64,000 nt of DNA from Gyrodactylus bullatarudis (taxonomy: Eukaryota > Platyhelminthes > Monogenea > Gyrodactylidea > Gyrodactylidae): positions 41,893 through 105,892 of the forward strand of contig SSNU01000120.1 in the NCBI GenBank assembly GCA_012064415.1, written 5' to 3'. The position numbers and the translations under genes are program-made. This document shows positions 43,101-52,770 of the stretch, piece after piece. The first letter of the stretch is position 1. Each line of letters opens with the position of its first letter. The notes below the pieces were generated by a model. It ran no database searches. It was not told where the DNA came from and saw only the letters and a program-made list of their open reading frames with translations.

Positions 43101-46100
43101 ACTTTTATGTTCATCAACATAAAAAGTTTATTAAGATTATTAATAAAAACTTATAAACTGATTGGTTAATAAATTTCTTAGGGATTGAAAAGGAATCTGA
43201 ACCGAAGTTAAAGATTATAATTCTAGAGAATATCAAATAAGAATTTTTGAAATTTCTTCTGGCATCTAATTTTGTAAAGCTTCTAAGGTTCTATTAATGT
43301 GTAACACTTCTGAAAAAGTTTAAGCTTGACTGAGTCTTGGGACTATCACGAGTAACAAGATTAAGGGTAACATATAGAATGTATAGAAAATAAGCAATAT
43401 AATGACTTACAGTCGGAGTTAAGTTGGACAATAACCTGACGACGTTATGATCTGTTAAGACAGCCAGATTTTCTTTGTCATTAGCAATGACAGCGATTGT
43501 AGCACAGATTGCTGAAACAACTTCATTATCATCTGACTTGAGTAGATTCACAAGTAACTCCAGGCCTCCAACAAATGATTTTACTATTTCGCCTGAATTC
43601 TTTGAAAATTTATTACTCAAACTGTGATTACCTTTAAATTCTTGATGCATGGACACAGGGCCCAAGCGGCGGCTGCTTGAACTTCAGTTTTTGGATTCTT
43701 CAATAAAGTCCATAGTAGACGAATCCCGTCAAGGGAATGAATTAGCCTTTTTCATAGGAATCTCATTAATATTTTCACATACAAATACATTTCATTCAAA
43801 TACAAATTATTTACGCCTAACCACTCTAAACTTTGAGAACGATTTATAATTAATTACATCTGAAAGACAGTTTCAATTTGTTACTCAGTTTCATGATTAT
43901 CTGATAGTCTCAAGAGTACCGAGATTAGGGACATTAGGGATAGATTTTTGCAAATTATTTTACAAAAATTCTCAGATGCCTACATAAATACTGATGTTTA
44001 AAATCGAAAATTTAATTCAATTTAAAATTTTGTCATTTTCATCGAAAATTAATCACACTACTGCATTTTCTGCAAAAAATATCTCTATATTTTCAACTGA
44101 TTCAGGAAAGGATACTTCATAAATAACTTAACTTCATAAATATACATCTTAACAATAATAGCTTACAAAAGTAATAGCTTTTTTGACTTTCAATACATAG
44201 AAAAATCATTCAATCTTATCCCAACAGCCCTATGACCTACTTAGAACTAGCAAGTATTATATTAGGTGTCATTAGAGCTGCCTTGAAACAGGTAGGTAAA
44301 ATTTGCTAATATTCAAAATACTATCCCTATTTTTATATTCTAAAATTCACGTTTCTGTTAGAATTTTCGAATAAAATAAGTTTTCAAATCAAGATAAAAT
44401 TCCAAGATTATTTGGAAAATCTGGTTAATGTGTGCTAAGTACTGTAAGATTAAGGCATGAAGCATTTCTGGGAGAGAAAAAAATGGAGTAATTGCTTCTG
44501 GGAAATCAAAAGAACTGAAAACTTACTCCATAAGGGAAGGCTCTTCTGCGCATTTACTAATAGCAGCAGAACAGTTGACCAAGAGACTCTCATTTGAAGA
44601 ATATAGCAGGTTAACGATGGAAGGGATTCCGTTATACTGCCTGATAAGTTTCCTATTCTCAGGAGTTGAAGCCAGCTGTACAATTGCTCCGACAATATTC
44701 TCAAGGACCTAGTTTTTACAAAATTGGGTTTCTTACTAAGAAAATGATCAAAGATTCTTATTTGAGATCGGAATTAATTAATGAAATATAGCATAAATAT
44801 ATAGGAAGTTGGAATTCCCAATTTCCTTACCAGCGATACACAAAATAATTTTTCTGTCTGTTTATAATTCATTTTTAATTTTAATTTATACTATACAGTT
44901 GTTTTCGAAATCAGTATTCAGGATTAGAATTCGGTCTCTTATCTTTCCTACTCTGATAATGAATCTATAATAATAAGAGACTGAGGAAAATGTTTTCAAA
45001 TTATTCTTCTGAAATATCTATATTTATTCTAAAGAAAGATAAAACAATTTTTGTAAGCTAATCCTCTCCTATGAAGTGATTTGAGTTCACAGAATGAATT
45101 AGAGTAAAGTTGATCAAGGATAATTTTTTATCAATTCAAGTTTATGTGAATTTTTCAAAACCACAACATCAAGAACATAAAAATAAACAAATTAAATTAA
45201 CAGAAGAGTATTACCTTTTCGGCAGTTATGAGATGGAGGATTTTCGGACAGGATGATTCGAAACATAGATATTTATTCAACTAAATAAATAATTATTTAT
45301 TGATTATAATCAATGCAATCATCAACGAAAAAGAGTTTTTAATAGGTAGGTTTTTAATAAATTTTATTATAAAAATAATGCGTAGAATTGATAGCTTAAT
45401 CAGAAAAGTTGGTACTAGTTTCACTCTACCCAACTAGCCAATAAACAAGAACTTACATCATCTGGCATGTTTTTGGATAATTTGATCAGCTTTTCAATCA
45501 GGTTGAACTTTTGCACTGCCTTTACATTTTTCATTGACAAGAGACACTTCCAGAGAGCCCCACTGGCTGCAGAAATTGTATCTAGGTCATTTTCAATCTC
45601 CAACATATTAATCAAAGGTTCAAGACCTCCATGTTCCCGGATTAGATCACGAGTTTCTTCATCTTGAGCACACTAATAGTTGAATTAAATGAATAATTAC
45701 TTTAAACAAGGTTGATGCACAGATTGCTTTCAGCTGGAAATTGTTCCGCTTCATGTTTCGCACGAGATCTTCAATCATGCCAGAGCTCCGGATTGCCCCT
45801 CGAAAATAAGGCTTTAAAATATTTTATTCATTAATGTAACTACTTTAAAGTAATTCAGAAAAAGAAATTAATTCTTACGTCAGAAGCACATTCGTGTAGA
45901 GCTCCAACAACAGGAATTATCATTCCCTCGTGTTTTGATTTCAGCAAACGTCCCAAAAGAATGATACACCCTTCATTTCTCATGATCTTCTTGACAAAAC
46001 TTGACTGACTCAATGAACACAATGCTAATGCAGCAGATTTGGCCACCTGAACAGTTTTATCCAAGTCGCCAATATCGTTGGAATTTTTTGGTAAACAATC

Positions 46101-49100
46101 CAAGAGATTTATCTAATAAAAACAACTGTAATGATCCCTGAAGAAATATCCCATCTAATTAGGAGGATTGAAAAATCTTAAAAGACCTGTTACCCATTAC
46201 TTAATTATCCAAGTTATAAATTAATTTTTAGAACAAAATCTATCTATTGAATATCTGTGAAAATAGTAGATGATCAACCATAGATTTATTGATTTAAAAC
46301 TTAATTTTAGATCTAGTTCAACCAAATTCCCCAATATTCTAGCTTGATTAACGAAAAACTAACCAATTTTTCAATGCCCATTAATTTCTTACAGACTTTT
46401 CTAGCCCTATGTAATTTTCCAACATGGGCCAATGTTTCCGCTGTCAATGCTTGAATATCTTTGTTTGGATTAGACAAGAGGTTGATCATTGGCTCAATTC
46501 CATTAATATCGACGATGTTCTTTTGGATCTGCACATTAACTGTGATGGTCCGAAGGATCATTAGGGAACCGAGCTATAGATTTAAATGTACTTTTAATAT
46601 CTTTAGCATAAAGGATTATTTTATACATTTTAAATATAACTACAGCACAGCTCCTGTTACTTAATGCTACTTTTCTGAAAGAAATCATACTAGAAATACA
46701 CGTGATTAACAATTTTTCCATTAGGTAAACTATGCATTTCTCTTCAATAAAATTCTTTTGTTTACCCGAATTTTATTTGAGATTAGATTTGATACATCAT
46801 CTATTGAATAAGAATTGAAATCGTAATTTTTAGACTTTTCACAGATACAAAAACTTTATATTTCGAGTTATAAAAAAGAGTTTTAACTGAAAAATGTGAA
46901 GGATAGTTTACGATTCTCCTTTGGGAATTGAACTACACAGTAAACGTCCTTCTTCTTTGATGCATAATCTTCCTTGAGTTTGTTTTTGTCACCTTTGGTA
47001 AAGATGATTCTTCCATCTGTCGTGGGCATTTTGATTTTTCGTAACTTGAGAGTTTTTACTTCAGGTGGCTTCTCGGCAATAACCTTCTCGTTCGCTAGAG
47101 ACTTTTTCTCTTCTTGATTTTCACTCATGACTTGAGAGCTTATCCAAAGATTTAAATTAATTTTGTCTTTTCTTTGGCCAATAATTAATAGAACTCTTTG
47201 ATAAACTTTTTTTCTTTTTCAAGACATTGTTGAAGAATAAAGGTATACGCACAAAAGATAGATCACAAACAAATCTACAGCAGAAAAGAACGAATTTGCA
47301 CATTGTTCCAATTATTTGAGACTTTCGCTCATTAGTGAAAATGGTCCTTAAATGAAGAAGATTCTAGTTAATATAAAAGTCTCGAGTGACTTGTCAAAAC
47401 TATCAACTCAACTTCTTCTCTAACTCAATTCAAAAGCAATGTGCTGTTGTGGGTAAGTTTGACGTTAGCCTCTCAACAATAACAAATTCAGCATGGAAAG
47501 AAATTTTAATCAAATGTCTTTTTTAGCTGGCCTTGTTGCTGTGGTGGCTGCGGTTGTGGCCCCTGCTGCGGATGTGGTTGTGGCTGTGGTTGCGGCTGTG
47601 GCCATGGATGTCATCATGGTTGTGGTGGTCATCACGGTTGCTGTGGGGGTGGTGGTCACCATGGCTGCTGCGGAGGTGGCGGTGGTGGCTGCCATGGTGG
47701 CGGATGCTGCCATCAACACGGTGGTGGTGGCCATCAATCTGGTTGCTGTGGTGGTGGCTACCACAGAGCCTGCAGACACTGCAGCTGCTCCGAATGCTGT
47801 GAAGGTGGCTGTCATGGCGGTGGCCATGAATCTGGCTGTTGTGGAGGTGCTTGCGGTGGCGGCCATCATGGCGGTTGCTGTCATGGTCATCATGGTGGAT
47901 GCTGTGGTGGACATGGCCATCACGGTGGTCATGGCTGTCACCATGGATGCGGTGGCTGCCACGGATGTGGTTGCGGTTGCTGTTAAATTCAGCTATGCCA
48001 AACAGTTTTTTTACATAATTCGCATAAATACAAAACCTTTTGCTACCATAGAAACATTTCTCAACATTTATATCATCTATAGTTTAGCCCTAGAATATAA
48101 ACTCGGATTATTTTCAAGGCCTATTGTTATTTCATTTTCTCTACTTTTATGTAATCCCAAATAGGTTTTCAATACAGCAAGACAGTGTCAATACCTTCTC
48201 AGATTTCATTTTATTTTCTTCCTACAATCGAACTAAGAAAAATTTGATTTTACATTCAAGGGTTAAGAATAATTATTCTTATAACTTACAATGCATCTAA
48301 CTTCGTCTGTTTCTAATAAATTGATGAGAACTTCAAGGCCGCCAGTATCTCGAATGGCCATTTGACATTCCTCACTATTCAATGGCATATCCTGGAGGGC
48401 GCATAGGGTTATAATTGTTGAAGTTTGATTTCCACCCTTATAAAAGAAGAAATACAATCAATTTCCATCTGTAAAGTGTTGTCATAGGTTATTACAGTTT
48501 CCAAATGAAATCAAACTTGATAGAGATTGTCTTCTCACACCTAGAAATGCTATAAAAATCGGACAAGCAAAAGTCAATTCCACGAGAGATTCAAATAATA
48601 TGGGTAATTAACAGAAGTTCTGGCTTTGTGGTGAGCGCTGATGACCCAGCTTCGAATCTTATCTAAGGTGTACTGAAGACTCGTCTTAATGAAGAGGAAA
48701 TACGAGTACATCTGGATGTGATCACTGATAAGACAATACCCATGAAGTCATACATCAGTAATCCCACTTTTCTGGTAGATTTTAAGCTTTTTTTAATCAA
48801 AAAAATATGGTTTATGCGGCATGCATTCAAAGTAAAGTGTAGAATATTTCATTTAAGTGGTTTAAAATCTAAGATAATTTAAGATAATCCCTATTGTAAG
48901 TATGTAATTTTGCTTTAAAATTTAGAGTTCATTTTATTTTATTCAACAAGATTTATGGACCAACTTTGAGGTATTTTATATACTTTCCAATGACCCAGTA
49001 GTTGTTAGGCTTTTCAATTTTGGAAATACTCCTAAAGTTGATAATCATATCATCGTCTTCGTTTTCATCGGATTCTTCACTCGATGAAACTTTCTTTTCC

Positions 49101-50779
49101 ACTTCAGTTCGTCTAATTTGAGAAAGAGAATTCAAATTACTTATCAATTATTTTATGTTCTTTTTCAGTAAAAAGTTTACTAATTATAATAAGTTAACTA
49201 TTGTCTTCTGTTAGACTCAATAGGAAATTGACCTATTAGTCCATAATCCTAGTATTTATTTGTACGACATGCATGTATAAAACTATGTCTAACAAAACCA
49301 TTGAAAAAGAATCTTTTTCGAATAATCTATATTCTATGCTCAATCATTTAATCTACTTTGAAAGATGAATTCTAAAGAAATAGAAATGAAAATCTTGAAA
49401 CTATGCTTACTTATTTTTCAAGCTTTTCTCGTATCGTTTACGGGCCAGAGTGATAACGTCTGTTTCGTTTATCCTTAAAATAGAATGAATTAAAAGTCTC
49501 TAGATACTTGGGAAAGCGGTCAACTTTGGGATCGTTCTCTTTGCTCTTCTTTTGAATGCTGAATACTTTTTTCTTTTCAGAAAATTGTGAACTAAATTTT
49601 GGTAAATAAAATAAAAATGAGAATTTCAAATAAGCTACTTTGAAGATATTCTGAAGGAATCAAGAGTTTTCTCTGGATCTGTTCCATCTTGCTCGTCAGT
49701 CAGATTCTTATTTGACACGTTAGTCTGTGTTAAATCTTTCTTCTCTTGGAGCTCTTTCATTTTCATATGATTTGCAAAGTGATTACTGCAAGAAGCTAAA
49801 AGATCATTAAGAGTATAGAATAATTCCCCATCCATTCGATAATCAAAGTTTTCGCCACCCTTGGCGTAGCCATAATTCTTGAACCATCCACTAATAGATG
49901 CTGTTAGTTGGATTACTGGGGCATCATGAAAAACTACTTCAAAGTAGCCGATGTCTCCGAGTAGTTTGCGCCACGATGGAACCCAAAAGTCTGAGTCCTT
50001 CTCCTCCAGCGTGTCTATGTGAGCACTAAAAGGAAGAGAACAAACTTTCAATTGAAATAATTGATTGAAAAGCAGAACCATCAACTTGTGAGCCAGATAT
50101 TCGAACGGCTTTTCGTATTTGATTTTCAACCATGTTGGCGTTTAGAGTGAAAGCGGAATTCTCCACTGTAAACTTGTTCATCATTCGTAAATCAAAATTG
50201 TGAATATCTAGAAATATTTGTATAGGAATATTTTCCTTAGTGACAACTTGATTCGGCTGCAAAAGATCAGATATCACTTTGAGGAAAGATCTCTGATTTT
50301 CCCTTGATGAAAAGTTCTGAATGTAGCTACCAAAGAAACTCTTGAGCTCATCAAAGTTTTCCTCAATACACAATCTCAATTCGTCAATAGCACAAGATCC
50401 CATAAGTTTAAAATATAGTTGAGCTATGAAAAAAGACTTGATGCATATTTTTGTAGAATTTTCTCCCAGAAAGTAACTGAAAACATCAACTCCATCCTCA
50501 TGGATTTTGGAATGAAAATTATATCCTCTAAACAAATCAGTTATTTTTTAATATTTACTGAATTATAAGAGATTTTCCTGGTGCTCCAAAGTTTGGAGAT
50601 TCCCAAATAAAGTCTATTTTTAGAATAGACTTTGCTAAATTTTTCTTTTCCACGGAATAGTTGTAGAGAAAATCGAGAATTTCTCCTAAAACTTCATTAT
50701 TCTCTTGATTATTAACGATAAATTTTCTAGGATGGTCATGACAAGACCATTTAAGTATTTTTGTTAATGACAGACCCAT
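40122..50779 (-). CDS. ODAD2: ODAD2/ARMC4, outer dynein arm docking protein (16 exons, about 1047 aa)
   Basis: ARM-repeat protein that docks outer dynein arms on ciliary doublet microtubules. Exons in coding order: 50559-50779, 50046-50527, 49639-50014, 49508-49591, 49411-49473, 48965-49112, 48290-48436, 46364-46573, 45879-46112, 45701-45811, 45457-45672, 44527-44708, 43632-43746, 43411-43599, 41777-42025, 40122-40238. All junctions are GT-AG and in phase, totalling 3144 nt, against about 1044 aa for human ODAD2. Family signatures: start [37 protein letters not shown] joined to [57 protein letters not shown] and the final [16 protein letters not shown]. Introns range from 28 nt to about 1.7 kb. 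It shares a short divergent promoter with the PSMG4-like gene. Confidence 0.93.
40407..40761. repeat. Inverted-repeat element in the last ODAD2 intron
   Basis: A 53-bp sequence (40407-40459, 'gggttatttagggaaataat' …) is exactly inverted at 40709-40761. The 250-bp interior is AT-rich and non-coding. No target duplication identified. Confidence 0.75.
42533..42735. repeat. Palindromic SINE-like element with hammerhead-like core
   Basis: Outer arms 'gcatttagaaataatctaag' (from 42546) and 'cttagattatttctaaatgc' (to 42722) are exact inverses, extending to 27 bp. Inside, the plus strand has a tRNA-like stretch (gacgagtggattgagcattg, then a CTACAA/TTGTAG hairpin). On the minus strand lies CTGATGAGTC-taaaagaag-GACGAA, which matches the conserved hammerhead-ribozyme core apart from helix details. 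The plus strand has a decayed mirror copy (CTGATGAGTAC … GGAC). It sits in the ODAD2 intron between exons 14 and 15. Cleavage competence is not established. Confidence 0.4.
42925..43260. repeat. piggyBac-MITE-related sequence in an ODAD2 intron
   Basis: Aligns loosely with 10143-10330: 'ggccaaaaatattattaatt', 'aaggtcacattttgggc', 'tcatccagaaatctgccaaa'. The left end reads 'ctcttccagtgtcgaga' in place of CCCTTTCGGTGCCGAGA, so the terminus is decayed. Confidence 0.35.
45215..45280 (-). other. Possible ODAD2 cassette exon (22 codons)
   Basis: An open 66-nt segment flanked by TTATTTAG and GTAATA. Both splice phases are 0, so it fits between the exons at 45457-45672 and 44527-44708 without breaking frame (1069 aa instead of 1047). 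It would encode [20 protein letters not shown] plus EK. Compared with remembered vertebrate ODAD2, the flanking exons already join without a gap, so it is either an insertion, an alternative exon or a false one. Confidence 0.35.
46883..47128 (-). CDS. Small Lys-rich protein nested in an ODAD2 intron
   Basis: An 81-codon frame from the ATG at 47128: [20 protein letters not shown], then [20 protein letters not shown], then [20 protein letters not shown] and [12 protein letters not shown]. The composition is protein-like and unlike the AT-rich surroundings. A 25-nt GTAAAC…TTTTTCAG segment after FPKEN could be removed, giving an alternative C-terminus. I do not recognise the family. It has the same orientation as ODAD2 and lies in the intron between exons 7 and 8. 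It starts about 310 bp from the ATG of the divergent Cys/Gly/His-rich gene on the other strand. Confidence 0.5.
   Translation of the reverse strand: MSENQEEKKSLANEKVIAEKPPEVKTLKLRKIKMPTTDGRIIFTKGDKNKLKEDYASKKKDVYCVVQFPKENRKLSFTFFS
47370..47385 (+). promoter_or_regulatory. TATA box of the Cys/Gly/His-rich gene
   Basis: The sequence aatataaaagtctcgag gives TATAAAAG about 65 bp upstream of the ATG at 47439, a suitable core promoter for the nested plus-strand gene. Confidence 0.6.
47439..47986 (+). CDS. Cys/Gly/His-rich protein nested in an ODAD2 intron (157 aa)
   Basis: Two exons: 47439-47452 (MCCCG start) and 47527-47986, separated by a 74-nt GT-AG intron. The product is almost entirely Cys, Gly and His: [16 protein letters not shown], many [16 protein letters not shown] and GGHHGCC units, a central less repetitive [20 protein letters not shown], and the end CHGCGCGCC. 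No signal peptide. Paired Cys with many His suggest metal binding or a heavily cross-linked structural protein, as in keratin-associated or cuticular Gly/Cys proteins; this is inference from composition. GC is far above the surrounding DNA. The long Ala/Val and Ala/Thr frames over the same bases are shadows. It is antisense to ODAD2. Confidence 0.8.
48605..48760 (+). repeat. tRNA-derived SINE-like sequence in an ODAD2 intron
   Basis: Shows an A-box-like tgtggtgagcgctgatg and a B-box-like gcttcgaatc about 22 bp apart, followed by ctgaagactcgtcttaatga-agaggaaata, which resembles a decayed version of the hammerhead-like segment at 42.6 kb. No 3' tail or target duplication was resolved. Confidence 0.35.
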
Positions 50780-50988
50780 TAACAGTTAATGATTAACTAA
50801 TTAAATAAGACTCTTATTTCAAATTGTATATCCGCCTTTGATATCCAAAGAAAATTATTTAGCAGACTTTGTTGGAATAGTTTTGTTCTTAATTGTTGAT
50901 AATTCAAAAAAAATTTATAAAAGTCGTTATCTTTCAAAAATTTTCTCTTCCGTGTATTATTTGGATAGAATATCAGGTTTATTTAACT

Positions 50989-51387
50989 ATGAAACAACCT
51001 GAACATTTTTCTAAAGAAATATTTTTGCCTATCTCAAAGATTTCAGTCCAACTGTTTGCAATTAATTTTGAAAAATCAATTTTCCTTTGGGTTGGAGATG
51101 ATGACAAGTTCAATTCTCTTTCACTGAGCCTAAAGCCGACAACATCTGATCTAACATCTCTAAGTATTTACAAAAATGTTTCAATTTCCAAGATTCTTAA
51201 AGAGAAGGAGGAAATAATATCCGCCAGATTATTCCAAAAGTTTAATCGACCCGTTTTTCTCAGTCTTAGTTTATCTTCGATGTGTGAATCTAAAATGATT
51301 AACGATGGCAATAATGTTGATACAAGCGAATTTTTATTCATTGAAAAAGAGTTAATTGTCTTTATCAAGGAAAATAACATGATTTGA
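50989..51387 (+). CDS. PSMG4: PSMG4-like proteasome assembly chaperone (132 aa)
   Basis: Single-exon frame from the first ATG (50989). The core KSIFLWVGDDDKFNSLSLSL matches the SLFLWVG-x-LxNLAVAM signature of proteasome assembly chaperone 4, and the second half (ISARLFQKFNRPVFLSLSL, then FIEKELIVFIKE) follows the family's order (ARxLxxxxxxxVFVSYxL … VExRIxEEM). The length is about that of human PSMG4 (123 aa). PSMG4 pairs with PSMG3 to guide assembly of the 20S alpha-ring in the cytosol. Transcribed away from ODAD2 (209 bp between ATGs) and toward Ras. Confidence 0.7.
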   Translation: MKQPEHFSKEIFLPISKISVQLFAINFEKSIFLWVGDDDKFNSLSLSLKPTTSDLTSLSIYKNVSISKILKEKEEIISARLFQKFNRPVFLSLSLSSMCESKMINDGNNVDTSEFLFIEKELIVFIKENNMI

Positions 51388-51733
51388 AAATAAAATTATC
51401 ATCCTTTATTGAATTCTCTTAATTAAATTATATACTATATACATAAAAATTATTTTAAATAAGAAACCAAATAATCTAGTCATAAGCAATGCCAGTTGGA
51501 TTGTAGCAAGGAGAAAAATATTTTTTGTTGTTGAAATTCAACAAAATGTATGATTAGAAAGCAAATGATTGTAAACCTATATGATGTAATAATACACAAA
51601 CTTGATACTTTTACTTTTCCCAAATGTTCCTTGGATATTCACATATAAAGGTAGAAAAAAATTGGGGAAGGGAGGAGGCTTTCTGAAAATATTTGTGGAA
51701 CCTTGGTTCGCGAAATGTGGATGAAAGCCTTTC

Positions 51734-52671
51734 TCACAGAAGCTGACAAATCTTTCGTTGTTTCTTCTTTTCACGATTCTTTTTCTCTTTCTGTAGATTA
51801 AAAATAAAAAAACATGGAATATTCTCTCGAAAATAATCAAAAGTGTCTCACTCAAAATGATCTAAAGTAATGAAAAAGACTCAAATCATTATTTTGACAA
51901 GAATACTATGATAATTTGATTTGTAATACTTAAATGCGCCAGAATTTGTCTTAAAATCCTTTCTATAACCTGAATAGATTAGTAATATAGAAAAGAATAA
52001 AAAATAACAAATATGACAACCCTAGGAGATTATAAAATTGATCGGAAACATTCGGAGAAAATCAATCAAACTTACGAATTTTTTTATCTCTCTCACTAAA
52101 TTGTAAAAGGCATCATCGACACCAATTCGAGTTTTAGCTGAAGTCTCTTGATAAGAAATGGAAAATTGTCTTGCTAATTCTTCTGCTTCGTCACTAGTGA
52201 CAGTTCTTTGAGCCAAGTCAACTTTATTTCCAACAAGAATCATTGGGAAATCTTCGTCATCTTTAACTCTCTTGATCTGTTCCCGGTATTGGATAATATC
52301 ATTGAAACTTTTTCGATTGTTGACAGCAAAAACACACAGAAAACCCTCACCAGTTCTCATATACTGATCTCTCATGGCACTGTATTCCTCTTGGCCAGCA
52401 GTATCTAGTATATCCAGCATACTTGTTTCTTTATCAATCACAACCTGTTTACGATAAGAGTCCTCTAGAATAGAATGTAGTTTATTCTGAAAATAAAATT
52501 TTACCTATCGTTGGATCATATTCCTCCACAAAGCTAATATTGAAAATAAATTTAGAATATGAAATTACTGATTTTGAATAAGCTGAATAGTAAGTGCACT
52601 TTTCCCAACGCCACCAGCTGAAATTACAAAAGAACCTTACCTCCTACAACAACTAATTTATATTCGGTCAT
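51734..52671 (-). CDS. Ras: Ras small GTPase, H/K/N-Ras type (5 exons, 184 aa)
   Basis: Exons in coding order: 52641-52671, 52569-52617, 52505-52533, 52076-52464, 51734-51790. Introns are 23, 35, 40 and 285 nt, all GT-AG and in phase. [17 protein letters not shown] is the Ras P-loop, with Gly12 and Gly13 unmodified; the first intron cuts codon 11. DEYDPTIEDSY-type switch I appears as [18 protein letters not shown], switch II as [11 protein letters not shown] with Gln61, base contacts as NKVD and ETSAK. The hypervariable tail is polybasic ([13 protein letters not shown]) and ends CQLL, a CaaL box predicted to be geranylgeranylated rather than farnesylated. A membrane-bound growth-factor signalling switch. 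Divergent from the neuroligin-like gene, 99 bp between ATGs. Confidence 0.97.
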
Positions 52672-52770
52672 AAAAATTTGAAAAATCGCTAAAAAAATGG
52701 TGAGTTAAATTTTGTTCACTAATTCTACTTTAACAAAATCTGTACCAATTTGAAAATAAAATAATTGGGG

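Noticed and set aside
47493..48164. Long Ala/Val-rich (plus) and Ala/Thr-rich (minus) frames
   Set aside because: They are out-of-frame readings of the GGT/TGT/CAT-repeat gene at 47439-47986. The in-frame Cys/Gly/His product has a promoter, an ATG and a splice-consistent intron.
50026..50129. 20-nt intron ending at TTTTAG in ODAD2 exon 2/3
   Set aside because: It would put a stop codon in frame. The next AG, giving a 31-nt intron, restores the ODAD2 sequence ([11 protein letters not shown]…PSWRK).
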